DNA of 42,010 nucleotides from Paludibacter sp. UBA6032 (GCA_002427885.1 DIZI01000006.1:1-42010), one strand, 5' to 3'; positions 1 through 8,654 are shown, numbered from the stretch's first letter. The notes: a model not told the origin generated them from the sequence alone. A program made the numbers and translations.

Positions 1-13
1 GGATATCAACTGT

Positions 14-268
14 ATGGAAAATAGGATTTTAAATGCAAATGGCGTTTTACAGTCAACAATTTTAAGAGCAATTTTAAATCTATATAATGGTGGTTCACGT
101 CTTATGACTGCAAGAATTATAAGAGAGGAATGTAAAAAAATTGAAAAGAACGTTCCATGGGGTGATAGAATTCCAGCAATTCGAAATGCAATGAAAAATG
201 CTGCAAATTGTGGTGGAAGAATAGTTGGGGAAAATAGAGACTGTAATGATTTTACAATAGAATTCTAG
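14..268 (+). CDS. Unknown small protein, possibly 5'-truncated by window edge
   Basis: A protein of 84 residues from the first ATG, not recognised. The frame stays open to the left edge (codons for Asp-Ile-Asn-Cys precede the ATG), so the true start may lie outside the window. The sequence is basic and mostly helical in character, with a Gly-Gly-Ser and a Cys-Gly-Gly turn, and no membrane segment. It is AT-rich like the next gene, which starts 49 bases downstream on the same strand, so the two may be co-transcribed. No function can be assigned. Confidence 0.55.
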   Translation: MENRILNANGVLQSTILRAILNLYNGGSRLMTARIIREECKKIEKNVPWGDRIPAIRNAMKNAANCGGRIVGENRDCNDFTIEF

Positions 269-317
269 GCTAAAAATAATAATATCTTTAAAATACATCC
301 TTTAAGTTATCAAACAA

Positions 318-1508
318 ATGAAAACATTTTATGAAATCGATCACGCAGATGACGAACTTTATAATAGAAAGAAAAAATATCTAAGTAATTTTGTAGTTAA
401 TTTTTATGATAAAGTAAAAGATAAACCTAATGTATTAAGTTCTGAGTATTTATATTCAAGAAGAAGTAAACTTTTTACAACTACTATTTGGGATAATAAA
501 ATATTTTTAATTGGGAGTAAAGTAATTTTTGGTTTAAAAAGTGGAATCTGCTTTGAACAAGATGAATACTCCTTTCAAATTCATTTAGTATACGGTTTTG
601 GAACTGGAGATTCATATACTTTATTTCCGGGTTTACAAAAAATAGAGTTAAAATACAAGGGAAACTATATTGTTTGGTTTGGTTCTTATTCTGAAGAAAA
701 GAAAATATCTACAAAAGCAGATATGGAGATTTTAAAAGATTTTTTTAATGAATTGGATAATCTGGCTGAAAAATTCGATTCTGATATATTAAAGGAAATA
801 GATGATGAAAAGAACAAATTGAAAATTGAGAATGAACAACTTAAGGCTTCTAAAAAAATCATTCTTCAAGAGTTGGATAAAGATAGTAATGGTGAAATAG
901 ATTTAATTGAAAATGACTTTAATAAATTGCTTTCAAAATATCAAAAACAGGTTATTGGAATTGATAAGAATTACATTCATCAGTTTGTGAAAGTCTCTAA
1001 TTATATAAAAACTAAAAAGAGTAATATCCAGAAGATATTTGAGTCAATTGAAAAGACAAGTTCTAAAGAAGAACTTGACGAAAGATTGAATCTTTTGAAA
1101 AATCAAATACATACGTATGAATTGCTTGTTTTTCATTCTATCAATATGATTAGTGCCTTGGTTTCGGAAGATTTGATTACGTTTTACGAAATATATGAAT
1201 CGTTTGACAAAATAGGAATTTACAATTCTAACTGGGAGAATGAAGTATCAGATAAATTATCAACCATTGGAACTAAATTAGATGATTTACTACTTTCTAT
1301 TTATGAAATGGAAAATAAAATAGTTTCTGAAATCAGTAATTTAAGTTATGTTACCCAAGAATCTTTCAGTGATTTGAATAATTCGGTCACAGCTAATCTG
1401 AAAGATATTAATTCATCCATAGACGTTAATAACCTGTTTACAGCAATAAACACCTATCAATTGTATAAGATTAATAAACAAACTAAACCACTTTTACCAA
1501 AGAACTAA
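318..1508 (+). CDS. Unknown coiled-coil protein with an EF-hand-like calcium loop
   Basis: 396 residues, no signal peptide or membrane segment. Residues 1-150 look like a globular beta-rich domain (many Tyr, Phe, Gly). From about 155 to 400 the protein is heptad-like, rich in Lys, Glu, Asn and Leu, and should form coiled coil. Inside it, residues 187-198 read D-K-D-S-N-G-E-I-D-L-I-E, which fits the 12-residue EF-hand loop (acidic or Asn at 1, 3, 5 and 9, Gly at 6, Ile at 8, Glu at 12). Base composition is markedly AT-rich against the genes after 2000, suggesting acquisition. The next gene follows within 4 bases. The family is not recognised and calcium binding is inferred. Confidence 0.75.
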   Translation: MKTFYEIDHADDELYNRKKKYLSNFVVNFYDKVKDKPNVLSSEYLYSRRSKLFTTTIWDNKIFLIGSKVIFGLKSGICFEQDEYSFQIHLVYGFGTGDSYTLFPGLQKIELKYKGNYIVWFGSYSEEKKISTKADMEILKDFFNELDNLAEKFDSDILKEIDDEKNKLKIENEQLKASKKIILQELDKDSNGEIDLIENDFNKLLSKYQKQVIGIDKNYIHQFVKVSNYIKTKKSNIQKIFESIEKTSSKEELDERLNLLKNQIHTYELLVFHSINMISALVSEDLITFYEIYESFDKIGIYNSNWENEVSDKLSTIGTKLDDLLLSIYEMENKIVSEISNLSYVTQESFSDLNNSVTANLKDINSSIDVNNLFTAINTYQLYKINKQTKPLLPKN

Positions 1509-1512
1509 TTTG

Positions 1513-1854
1513 ATGATTATCGTCATTCCACAAATCAGACATTTAGGCATTTCCGGCATAACGCTATTTCCGTTTATCATACTCAGAGATAAAGCTCTGA
1601 AACTGGATAAACGGATACTAAATCATGAGCGAATTCATATCCGGCAACAAGTGGAATTGTTGGTTTTGCCGTTTTATGTGGTATACCTTATTGAATTTGT
1701 AATTGGGTTGATAAAATACCGAAACAGACTTTCAGCATATATGAATATTTCCTTTGAACGGGAAGCGTACAAAAATGATTCGGATTTGAATTATTTGAAA
1801 GAAAGAAAATTGTGGGCTTGGGGAAGTTTGATTTATAATAAATTTTCTCTCTGA
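1513..1854 (+). CDS. Small membrane protein with HExxH motif
   Basis: 113 residues from the ATG at 1513; a TTG one codon earlier is also possible. Residues 38-42 read H-E-R-I-H, the zinc-metallopeptidase HExxH signature, followed directly by a hydrophobic segment (about 49-68) and then F-E-R-E-A-Y at 81-86, which could give a third, glutamate ligand as in gluzincins. Short proteins of this kind occur in Bacteroidota as hypothetical proteins, and no substrate is known to me. It starts 4 bases after the coiled-coil gene, so it is probably co-transcribed, although its composition is closer to the core genes. Protease activity is inference. Confidence 0.65.
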   Translation: MIIVIPQIRHLGISGITLFPFIILRDKALKLDKRILNHERIHIRQQVELLVLPFYVVYLIEFVIGLIKYRNRLSAYMNISFEREAYKNDSDLNYLKERKLWAWGSLIYNKFSL

Positions 1855-1863
1855 TTAGTAAAA

Positions 1864-1946
1864 GTTTCCTACACAACTTGTCCAGCATAGCGCAAGTATA
1901 GCGAAGCGTAACTTCCCGACTAGTCTGGACAAGTTGTGTAGGAAAC
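1864..1946. repeat. Palindromic element with perfect 22-bp arms
   Basis: Arms 1864-1885 and 1925-1946 are exact reverse complements, separated by a 39-base loop that itself contains AGCGAAGCG. No coding potential and no flanking transposase. It sits between the HExxH gene and the GNAT gene. It could be a REP- or MITE-like element and could also end transcription from the left. Confidence 0.8.
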
Positions 1947-2038
1947 AAGAACAGTTATAAACTGAACATATTCTCAGTCAAAGAGCATACAAGCAAGATC
2001 AGATTTTCCCCTTATATAATAATCTATCAATAACACCT

Positions 2039-2557
2039 ATGAACTTCATCCTACGTAAATGGACCCGGGCCGATCTGGGCAGTTTGATGAAACATGCAAA
2101 CAATATTCACATCGCCAATAATTTGACGGATGCATTTCCACATCCCTACACCATCCTTTCTGCTGAAGCCTATCTGAATATGGCTAGCGGTAAGAACCCA
2201 AGCACTATTTTTGCCATTGATGTCAACGGCGAAGCTGTCGGTTCGATAGGTATTTATCAACAAACGGATATACATGCTTTGAATGCCGAAATGGGTTATT
2301 GGCTGTCCGAAGATTACTGGGGACAAGGCATTATGACCGGAGCCGTTAAAGAAATGGTTCGGTATGGATTCGAGACCTTCGATATTACACGTATCTTTGC
2401 GCGACCCTTTGGCACCAATAAAGCTTCGCAACGGGTTTTGGAGAAAGCCGGCTTTACACTCGAAGCCCGTTTTGAAAAGGTATTATTCAAAAACGGTGAG
2501 TTTGTTGATGAGTTGGTTTATGGAATTCGGAATGATAATTTATACGGAATAAAATGA
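2039..2557 (+). CDS. GNAT family N-acetyltransferase (RimJ/RimL-like)
   Basis: 172 residues, the usual length for the RimJ/RimL branch of GNAT enzymes, which transfer an acetyl group from acetyl-CoA to an amine (protein N-terminus, amino acid or small molecule). Seen: an early R-K-W-T-R-A-D strand typical of the branch, G-S-I-G-I-Y in the central strand, the acetyl-CoA binding stretch W-L-S-E-D-Y-W-G-Q-G with the Q-x-x-G-type turn, and A-S-Q-R-V-L-E-K-A-G-F near the end. The stop overlaps the start of the GH5 gene by ATGA, so the two are translationally coupled, a surprising pairing. The acceptor substrate is unknown. Confidence 0.9.
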   Translation: MNFILRKWTRADLGSLMKHANNIHIANNLTDAFPHPYTILSAEAYLNMASGKNPSTIFAIDVNGEAVGSIGIYQQTDIHALNAEMGYWLSEDYWGQGIMTGAVKEMVRYGFETFDITRIFARPFGTNKASQRVLEKAGFTLEARFEKVLFKNGEFVDELVYGIRNDNLYGIK

Positions 2558-4521
2558 AAAAAATAACGCTACTTCTTATCGGTATTTTTCTGGTTGGAAT
2601 ACCGGAGCTGACCCGGGCACAAGCCCCGTTTAGCAGGGGAGTGAATCTGACCGGATGGTTTCAGACCTCGAATACACGCCAGATTCAGTTCTCTAAATAC
2701 AGCAAAAAAGACTTTGAAAACATCAAAAGTTTAGGTTGTGATGCGATTCGGTTACCTATTAATCTGTTTTATATGACCAACGGAAGTCCCGATTATACCA
2801 TCGATCCTTTGTTTTTTTCGTTTTTGGATCAGGCTGTGGATTGGGCGGAAAGTTTACAGATGTATTTAATCATCGATAACCATTCATCGGATGATATTGC
2901 AAGTAAGAATCCGAATCTGGAAACGGTACTTTCTAAAGTCTGGACTCAAATGGCCGATCATTACAAGGCCCGTTCCGGCTATGTACTTTACGAAATACTG
3001 AACGAGCCGAATGGATCAATTACGACACAGTCGTGGGGAAAAATACAACAAACCGCCATTACAGCTATTCGGGCAATAGATAACCAACATACCATAGTGG
3101 TGGGTGGTGCAGGCTATAACAGTTATACCGAACTGGCTTCTCTTCCTGTTTATACAGACACAAAACTGCTCTATACTTTCCATTTTTACGATCCGTTCGT
3201 TTTCACACATCAGGGTGCCACCTGGCCAAGCCCGTCGATGGCTTCATTGGCAAATGTCCCTTTCCCCTATAGTGCAACAACGATGCCATCGGTTCCTGCC
3301 GATTTGGTCGGAACATGGGTTGGAAGTGCATTGAATAATTATAAGAATGATGGTACGGTTGCCAAAGTCAAATCGCTTATTGATATTGCCGTGGCTTTTA
3401 AAACAAGTCGGAACGTCAATATTTATTGTGGAGAATTCGGGGTATATAATCTGAATAGCAAAGATGCCGATCGGGTTAACTGGTATAACGAAGTGCGGAA
3501 ATACCTCGAAGAAAAAGGAATTGCCTGGACAATTTGGGATTATCAGGGCGGCTTCGGATTATTTAAAAAAGGAAGTAATGAGCAATTTAATTTCGACCTG
3601 AATATCCCAATGGTCAATGCGCTGGGCTTAACTGCTCCTGCACAACAGGTTTATGTTATGAAACCCGATTCGGTAGGTTTTAATATTTATTCCGATTATG
3701 TAGGGGCGAAAATGACCGAAGCCAGTAGCGCGGGTGGAGGAACGGTTGATTTTTATGCTGCTGATAAACCGAATAATGGAAATTACTGCCTTTCATGGAC
3801 AAATTGTACACAATATGGAACGGTCGGTTTTAATTTTTCGCCCGATAAAGATTTATCGGCGTTGAAAGCACAGAATTACGCATTAAGTTTCCTTGTCAGA
3901 GGAAATTCACCGGGGACAACATTCGATCTCCGGTTCACCGATACTAAAACAACTGTCACCGGAGATCATCCATGGCGAATGAATTTCACCATGAATGAAA
4001 CGACCGCAAAATGGGATAATCTATGGCATAAAGTTTATATTCCGCTTAAGAATTTCACAGAAGGGGGTTCGTGGGATGGAAGCTGGTACAATGCAATAGG
4101 TGCTTTCGACTGGAAAGCTGTCGACCGGTTTGAAATTGTAGCAGAACAAATGGCTTTGACTAATAAAAAGTTCTGGTTCGACAACATTCAAATCAGTAAC
4201 ATGGATACTGCGCAGATCTATCAAACTTCTGCCTTTACCGCAATGAATGAACTCAGATTAACCCCTTCAACTTTCAGTATTTTCCCCAATCCCTGCAGTT
4301 TTTCGACAACAATTAGTTATAATCTGGTTACTGATGGTATAGTGAATATAAGTATTTACAATTTAGCCGGTCAGAAAGTCGAATCAATTTTCAATGATAA
4401 ACAAACTCCCGGAAACCACACGATAGAATGGGTCAAAGGACCTGATTTTAAACAAGGAATCTATCTTTGCGTGATTTCCAAATCAAATTTAATCATGGAA
4501 CAAAAGATGATAGTGATATAA
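2554..4521 (+). CDS. Secreted GH5 glycoside hydrolase with T9SS sorting domain
   Basis: 655 residues. Signal peptide 1-23 (K-K then a hydrophobic run, ending A-Q-A). Residues about 28-350 are a GH5 (cellulase-type) TIM barrel: I-D-N-H at 107-110, acid/base Glu151 in L-N-E-P, and nucleophile Glu294 in C-G-E-F-G. Residues about 365-555 form a beta-rich module like a carbohydrate-binding domain. From about 575 to 655 there is a type A T9SS C-terminal domain (F-P-N-P, I-Y-N-L-A-G-Q, final beta strands ending in K-M-I-V-I). The product should be exported by Sec, passed through T9SS, and act on beta-glucan or mannan outside the cell. Substrate within GH5 cannot be told. It starts inside the stop of the GNAT gene. 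Confidence 0.93.
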   Translation: MKKITLLLIGIFLVGIPELTRAQAPFSRGVNLTGWFQTSNTRQIQFSKYSKKDFENIKSLGCDAIRLPINLFYMTNGSPDYTIDPLFFSFLDQAVDWAESLQMYLIIDNHSSDDIASKNPNLETVLSKVWTQMADHYKARSGYVLYEILNEPNGSITTQSWGKIQQTAITAIRAIDNQHTIVVGGAGYNSYTELASLPVYTDTKLLYTFHFYDPFVFTHQGATWPSPSMASLANVPFPYSATTMPSVPADLVGTWVGSALNNYKNDGTVAKVKSLIDIAVAFKTSRNVNIYCGEFGVYNLNSKDADRVNWYNEVRKYLEEKGIAWTIWDYQGGFGLFKKGSNEQFNFDLNIPMVNALGLTAPAQQVYVMKPDSVGFNIYSDYVGAKMTEASSAGGGTVDFYAADKPNNGNYCLSWTNCTQYGTVGFNFSPDKDLSALKAQNYALSFLVRGNSPGTTFDLRFTDTKTTVTGDHPWRMNFTMNETTAKWDNLWHKVYIPLKNFTEGGSWDGSWYNAIGAFDWKAVDRFEIVAEQMALTNKKFWFDNIQISNMDTAQIYQTSAFTAMNELRLTPSTFSIFPNPCSFSTTISYNLVTDGIVNISIYNLAGQKVESIFNDKQTPGNHTIEWVKGPDFKQGIYLCVISKSNLIMEQKMIVI

Positions 4522-4569
4522 AGTCATCCTGTTTTACTCCTAAGGTTTGCAAATTGTTCTTTCTAAAGT

Positions 4570-4777
4570 CGTCTTGACTTTTTTCCCGATAGCTATCGGG
4601 AGTCGCTCCTACGGAGCTTTTGTTTCAATGAAATGAATATTACTACTACCATAATGCTGCTCCTAACGGAGCATTTTTTTATAGCTTCAGAGAAGCTATA
4701 TTATGGTAGAATAAAATTATATAGTTTTTTTAAGCTCCGTAGGAGCGACATTATTTTATCATTAAAAAGTCAAGACG
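4570..4777. repeat. Nested inverted-repeat cluster
   Basis: Concentric exact arms: 4570-4583 with 4764-4777 (14 bp), 4602-4619 with 4732-4749 (18 bp, containing GCTCCTACGGAGC), 4646-4655 with 4700-4709 (10 bp). Local hairpins sit inside: 4659-4672 (GCTCC/GGAGC followed by T7) and 4681-4699 (ATAGCTTC/GAAGCTAT). A separate palindrome CCCGATAGCTATCGGG lies at 4585-4600. The 4659-4680 hairpin plus T run looks like a terminator for the plus strand. Confidence 0.85.
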
Positions 4778-4890
4778 AATTCTCTAAATAAAATAGTCTG
4801 TCTTAAAATAAATATTATTTTGTTCTGATAATTTACAGATTATTTTTACTTTTCACTCCCCCAACCCCATTTCTATTAAGGTTAAATTCG

Positions 4891-4898
4891 TACTTTTG
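4891..4898 (+). promoter_or_regulatory. Bacteroidetes -7 box (TACTTTTG)
   Basis: Matches the Bacteroidetes sigma factor consensus TAnnTTTG, 79 bases before the start of the S9 peptidase gene. No clear TTTG -33 box is present upstream, so this is supported by the -7 element only. Confidence 0.5.
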
Positions 4899-4977
4899 CA
4901 TAAGTATTCCGATTTTAATCAACTACAGATTCTATTAAAACTCTCCGGGAGTAATTCACGCTAATAAAATTATTATA

Positions 4978-7059
4978 ATGAGAAAAATTATTTATTTATT
5001 GTCCGTCTTTATTTGTTTGTCGGCAGGAACTGTTTCTGCAGAGAAAAAGGCTTTTAGCATTGATGATTTATATAAAATCAAAAACGTGGGGGCGCCGGTT
5101 ATCTCTCCCGATGGGAAGCATATTGCATTTACGCTTACAAGTTACGATTTACCCAAAGGGAAGTCAATGACTGATATTTATGTCATGGATCCGGATGGAC
5201 AAAACAAAAAACAGATTACCGAAAACGGGAAAGGGAATTACAATCCGCTTTGGACCAACGATAGTAAGAGTATCTATTTTGTCTCGACTGAAAGCGGTTC
5301 GGCACAGGTTTACCTTTATACTTTCAATGACAACAAAACCACAAAAATAACCGATTTCTCTATGGGAGTTTCGGACCCCCTACTTTCACCCGATAATAAA
5401 CTGATAGCCTTTTCATCGGAAGTATATCCTGAATGCGGATCGGACAGTAAGAAAAATGCCGAAGCCGATTCGCTGGCAACACACGGACCGGTTCAGGCTT
5501 ATGTGGCCGATCATTTGTTGTACCGTCACTGGACGGATTATGCTGCCGGAAAGAATTCGCACATTATCCTGTATAATACGGAAACAAAAAGCTATTCTGA
5601 TTTGACGCCCGATAATTTTGTTTCGCCGGTATTTATGCTGGGCGGTGGGGTTGGTTTCAATTTTTCTCCCGACAGCAAAGAACTTTGTTATGTCTCCAAT
5701 CATACTCAACATCCCGAAGCAACGACCAATGCCGATCTTTTTCTGGTCCCTGTTACCGGGGGTGAAGCTGTCAATATCACCAAAGCGAACGAAGCATGGG
5801 ATGGTTCACCAACTTATTCACCCGATGGAAAATACATTGCTTACCGGAAACAACTTATTCCCGGATACGAATCGGATAAATTCAATATCGCTTTGTATAA
5901 CAGACAAACAGGAGAATCAAAACTGATTACGGAGAAATTCGATAACTGGATTGATGAAATTAAGTGGAATGCCGATTCAAAATCGATCTTTTTCACGGCT
6001 GAAGTTATCGGGCGTCAACCGGTTTACAATATTGATATCAACACATCTAAAATAACACCCGTAAGCGGGGAAAAATCAATTTATAGTTTTGATTTTGATT
6101 CCAAAGGTTATCTGTATTATTCTGCCAGTACGGTTGGCAAACCAACGGCTTTGTACCGTATGAAAATAGCAGACAACACGAAAGAAACAGAACTAACCAC
6201 TTTCAACAAAGAATTTGAAAATACGGTTGATGTACGTCCTGCCGATACGATGTGGGTTGCCGGTGCCGATGGAGTGAAGGTGGAAGTCTTTATTGTAAAA
6301 CCACATAATTTTGATCCGAATAAAAAATACCCGCTTGTTTTGAATGTGCATGGAGGTCCGCAGAGTCAGTGGATGAATTCATTCCGCGGTGACTGGCAGG
6401 TTTATCCGGGTGCGGGTTATGTGCTGGCTTTTCCAAATCCTCACGGTTCTACCGGATACGGACAGGCATATACCCGTGAAATTTCGGGTGACTGGGGAGG
6501 AAAACCTTTCGAAGATTTGATGAAGGTGACCGATGCTCTTGCCAATCTTTCATACGTCGATTCGACCCGTATGGGTGCCATGGGTTGGTCGTATGGTGGA
6601 TATATGATGAACTGGTTTCAGGCTAAAACGAAACGTTTCAAATGCCTGGCGTCCATGATGGGACTTTACGATTTGCGTTCCATGTGGGGAGCCACCGAGG
6701 AGCTTTGGTTTCCGAATTTCGACTTGAAAGGACAACCCTGGAACTCCGATTTATATAAGAAATTTTCACCATCGGAATATGTCAGTAATTTTGCCACTCC
6801 GGCTTTGATTATTACCGGACAGCTTGACTTCCGGGTTTCGTATACACAAAGCCTGCAGTATTTCTCAACCTTACAAACTTTGGGGATTCCATCCCGTTTG
6901 ATTATTCTGAAGAACGACGGACACTGGCCAAATACGGTGAAATCGATGCCACTGTATTACGATGCCCATCTGGATTGGTTCCATAAATACCTTGGTGGGG
7001 AACCTGCACCATATGATGTTGAGAAAATGGTGAAGAATCAGGTGTTTAACGATAAGTAA
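4978..7059 (+). CDS. S9 family peptidase, dipeptidyl-peptidase 5-like
   Basis: 693 residues. Signal peptide 1-21 ending S-A. Residues about 30-400 are a WD40-like beta-propeller (repeated I-S-P-D-G-K, L-S-P-D-N-K, Y-S-P-D-G-K blades), followed by a C-terminal alpha/beta-hydrolase prolyl oligopeptidase domain. The catalytic triad is visible: Ser538 in G-W-S-Y-G-G, Asp617 in G-Q-L-D-F-R, His649 in N-D-G-H-W. Length and architecture match periplasmic DPP5 of Porphyromonas gingivalis, which removes N-terminal dipeptides from oligopeptides in asaccharolytic nutrition. Exact specificity is inferred from family. It has its own promoter and ends at a terminator shared with the convergent nitrilase gene. 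Confidence 0.93.
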   Translation: MRKIIYLLSVFICLSAGTVSAEKKAFSIDDLYKIKNVGAPVISPDGKHIAFTLTSYDLPKGKSMTDIYVMDPDGQNKKQITENGKGNYNPLWTNDSKSIYFVSTESGSAQVYLYTFNDNKTTKITDFSMGVSDPLLSPDNKLIAFSSEVYPECGSDSKKNAEADSLATHGPVQAYVADHLLYRHWTDYAAGKNSHIILYNTETKSYSDLTPDNFVSPVFMLGGGVGFNFSPDSKELCYVSNHTQHPEATTNADLFLVPVTGGEAVNITKANEAWDGSPTYSPDGKYIAYRKQLIPGYESDKFNIALYNRQTGESKLITEKFDNWIDEIKWNADSKSIFFTAEVIGRQPVYNIDINTSKITPVSGEKSIYSFDFDSKGYLYYSASTVGKPTALYRMKIADNTKETELTTFNKEFENTVDVRPADTMWVAGADGVKVEVFIVKPHNFDPNKKYPLVLNVHGGPQSQWMNSFRGDWQVYPGAGYVLAFPNPHGSTGYGQAYTREISGDWGGKPFEDLMKVTDALANLSYVDSTRMGAMGWSYGGYMMNWFQAKTKRFKCLASMMGLYDLRSMWGATEELWFPNFDLKGQPWNSDLYKKFSPSEYVSNFATPALIITGQLDFRVSYTQSLQYFSTLQTLGIPSRLIILKNDGHWPNTVKSMPLYYDAHLDWFHKYLGGEPAPYDVEKMVKNQVFNDK

Positions 7060-7079
7060 TATAATGAATGCGAAATAAA

Positions 7080-7120
7080 AATGGCTAAGAATGAAAATTA
7101 TTTTTGTTCTTAGCCATTCT
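7080..7120. terminator. Bidirectional terminator between S9 peptidase and amidase genes
   Basis: Perfect 12-bp stem, 7080-7091 with 7107-7118, 15-base loop, followed on the plus strand by a T-rich run and preceded by A4 (T4 on the minus strand). It lies between the two convergent genes and serves both. Confidence 0.85.
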
Positions 7121-7121
7121 T

Positions 7122-7892
7122 TTATTTTATTTCAAATTCATCGGCATCCAGCCAGACGGGAAACCTTTTCCGGTTGTGTTCCATGGGCTCAAACATGATT
7201 TCAGCCGTTAGTATTTCCGTTTTATTTTCGGGGAAATCAAGCAATGTACCCCCCTTATAATCGAGTAATACGGAATGTCCGTTATACTCTATTCCCAACC
7301 CATCGGTACCTGTTCTGTTTACTCCGCATACATAAGCCTGATTTTCTATGGCACGGGCCTTTAATAAAATATCCCAGTTAGAAATACGGTTTTGTGGAAA
7401 ATTAGCCACATAAATCAATAAATCATATTCGTTGGTTACATTTCGCGCCCAAACCGGGAAACGGATATCATAACAGATCAAAACACAAATATTAAACCCC
7501 TTGTAATTCACCAATAACCGATGATCACCGGCCGAAAAATGCTTATGTTCACCACCCATACTAAATAAGTGGCGTTTGTCGGCCGTTTCGATTTCACCCG
7601 AAGGGAAGACAAAGAAGGCACGGTTATAAATCCTTTTATTCTCCGAAGCAATGAAACTTCCGGTAATAGCCAGTTTGTATTTTACAGCCCATTTGCGCAA
7701 TGTCTGCATGGTTTTACCTTCCAGGGTCTCCGCCAAATGAAGATCATCAACACAAAATCCGGTTGTAAACATTTCGGGCAACACCACCAGATCGGTTTGC
7801 CCTGCCAATAAAGCCAGTTGCTCACCTGTTTTTTTCAGATTAGCCGCTTTGTCAGCCCAAACAATTGTGTCCTGAATCAATGAAATGCGCAT
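7122..7892 (-). CDS. Nitrilase-family amidase (omega-amidase YafV-like)
   Basis: 256 residues, cytoplasmic, a complete carbon-nitrogen hydrolase. The Glu-Lys-Cys triad is visible: Glu40 in L-P-E-M-F, Lys106 in A-D-K-R-H, Cys140 in L-I-C-Y-D-I-R-F-P. The L-P-E-M-F-T-T-G-F and S-M-G-G-E-H patterns match the YafV/omega-amidase branch, which hydrolyses alpha-ketoglutaramate-type amides and serves metabolite repair of glutamine transamination products. Specificity is inferred from family resemblance. It lies 21 bases downstream of the acyltransferase gene on the same strand, so the two likely form an operon started near 8500. Confidence 0.9.
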   Translation of the reverse strand: MRISLIQDTIVWADKAANLKKTGEQLALLAGQTDLVVLPEMFTTGFCVDDLHLAETLEGKTMQTLRKWAVKYKLAITGSFIASENKRIYNRAFFVFPSGEIETADKRHLFSMGGEHKHFSAGDHRLLVNYKGFNICVLICYDIRFPVWARNVTNEYDLLIYVANFPQNRISNWDILLKARAIENQAYVCGVNRTGTDGLGIEYNGHSVLLDYKGGTLLDFPENKTEILTAEIMFEPMEHNRKRFPVWLDADEFEIK

Positions 7893-7913
7893 AATCAGAA
7901 GTATTTGAAAAGT

Positions 7914-8474
7914 TTATTTGTTTAGCAGCTTGCCGGGATTATAAAATAGTTCCGGATGACAGGCAGTTACATTCTGGTAAAAATTCTGTATTTTTTCCAG
8001 GTCCGCATTTTCATCTCCCGTTGGATAAAATACGGTTGTGATCCCCATTTCTTTTTTAGCATAATCAAAATAGGCCAGTTCAATCGGAACACCGGCTTTG
8101 ACGGCAATATAATAAAAACCCATTTTCCATTTATTTACCAAACTGCGTGTTCCTTCGGGTGTAATTGCCAAATGAAAATTCTCCCGCTTATTAAATTCTT
8201 CTGCCATTTGGTCCGTGACTGAAGTCCGTTTGGAACGGTCTATGGGCACCCCACCCATGGAACGAAGCAGACTTCCCAAAGGAAAGAAGAACCATGATTT
8301 TTTCATTAAGAATGATGATTTTCGATTCACCGACCAATAATAGAGTTTACCAATCAGAAAATCCCAATTGCTGGTATGTGGTGCTATGCAAATAACGCTT
8401 TTTGCAGGTTCTTCCACTTTTATGATGGCTTTCCAACCGCTAATCTTTAATATCCACTGACTGAATTTTTGCAT
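7914..8474 (-). CDS. Lysophospholipid acyltransferase family protein (PlsC-like)
   Basis: 186 residues, shorter than classical PlsC but typical for the small Bacteroidetes 1-acyl-glycerol-3-phosphate acyltransferase group. Seen: block I H-T-S-N-W-D (His33 to Asp38, the HX4D catalytic pair), G-G-V-P-I-D-R at 74-80 (block II), and P-E-G-T-R at 106-110 (block III, phosphate binding). The role would be fatty acyl transfer to a glycerophospholipid or similar acceptor at the inner membrane; the acceptor is not certain. First gene of a two-gene operon with the amidase, divergent from the helicase gene. Confidence 0.9.
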   Translation of the reverse strand: MQKFSQWILKISGWKAIIKVEEPAKSVICIAPHTSNWDFLIGKLYYWSVNRKSSFLMKKSWFFFPLGSLLRSMGGVPIDRSKRTSVTDQMAEEFNKRENFHLAITPEGTRSLVNKWKMGFYYIAVKAGVPIELAYFDYAKKEMGITTVFYPTGDENADLEKIQNFYQNVTACHPELFYNPGKLLNK

Positions 8475-8503
8475 GTTTTTTAGTTTGATAATTGAATCGA
8501 ATA

Positions 8504-8511
8504 CAAAAATA
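8504..8511 (-). promoter_or_regulatory. Bacteroidetes -7 box, minus strand (TATTTTTG)
   Basis: TAnnTTTG match 30 bases upstream of the PlsC-like gene. No convincing -33 TTTG at the right distance. Confidence 0.45.
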
Positions 8512-8573
8512 CAGCTTTTATGACAAATTATACGCTGTTGAAAACTATTTTAGCAACGAACGAATGAATTTGC

Positions 8574-8581
8574 TAACTTTG
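8574..8581 (+). promoter_or_regulatory. Bacteroidetes -7 box (TAACTTTG) for helicase gene
   Basis: TAnnTTTG match 73 bases upstream of the helicase start. A weak TTTT at 8548-8551 could stand in for the -33 element. Together with the minus-strand box at 8504-8511 it forms a divergent promoter region. Confidence 0.5.
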
Positions 8582-8654
8582 CAAACAGAAAAAGATTTTT
8601 TACTTCGAGGTATCGGCTTCTGACGTTATTTCTTTAATTAGCACAAAATAATTC

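Larger units (their letters stand above)
4522..4977. other. Gene-free stretch: palindrome cluster then promoter
   Basis: 456 bases without a gene. The first half is filled by nested inverted repeats (4570-4777, listed separately), which probably end transcription of the GH5 gene. The second half is AT-rich and carries a Bacteroidetes -7 box at 4891-4898 for the peptidase gene. Confidence 0.8.

Noticed and set aside
5413..5712. Minus-strand frame inside the S9 peptidase gene
   Set aside because: Antisense shadow within the beta-propeller coding region; no start or family support.
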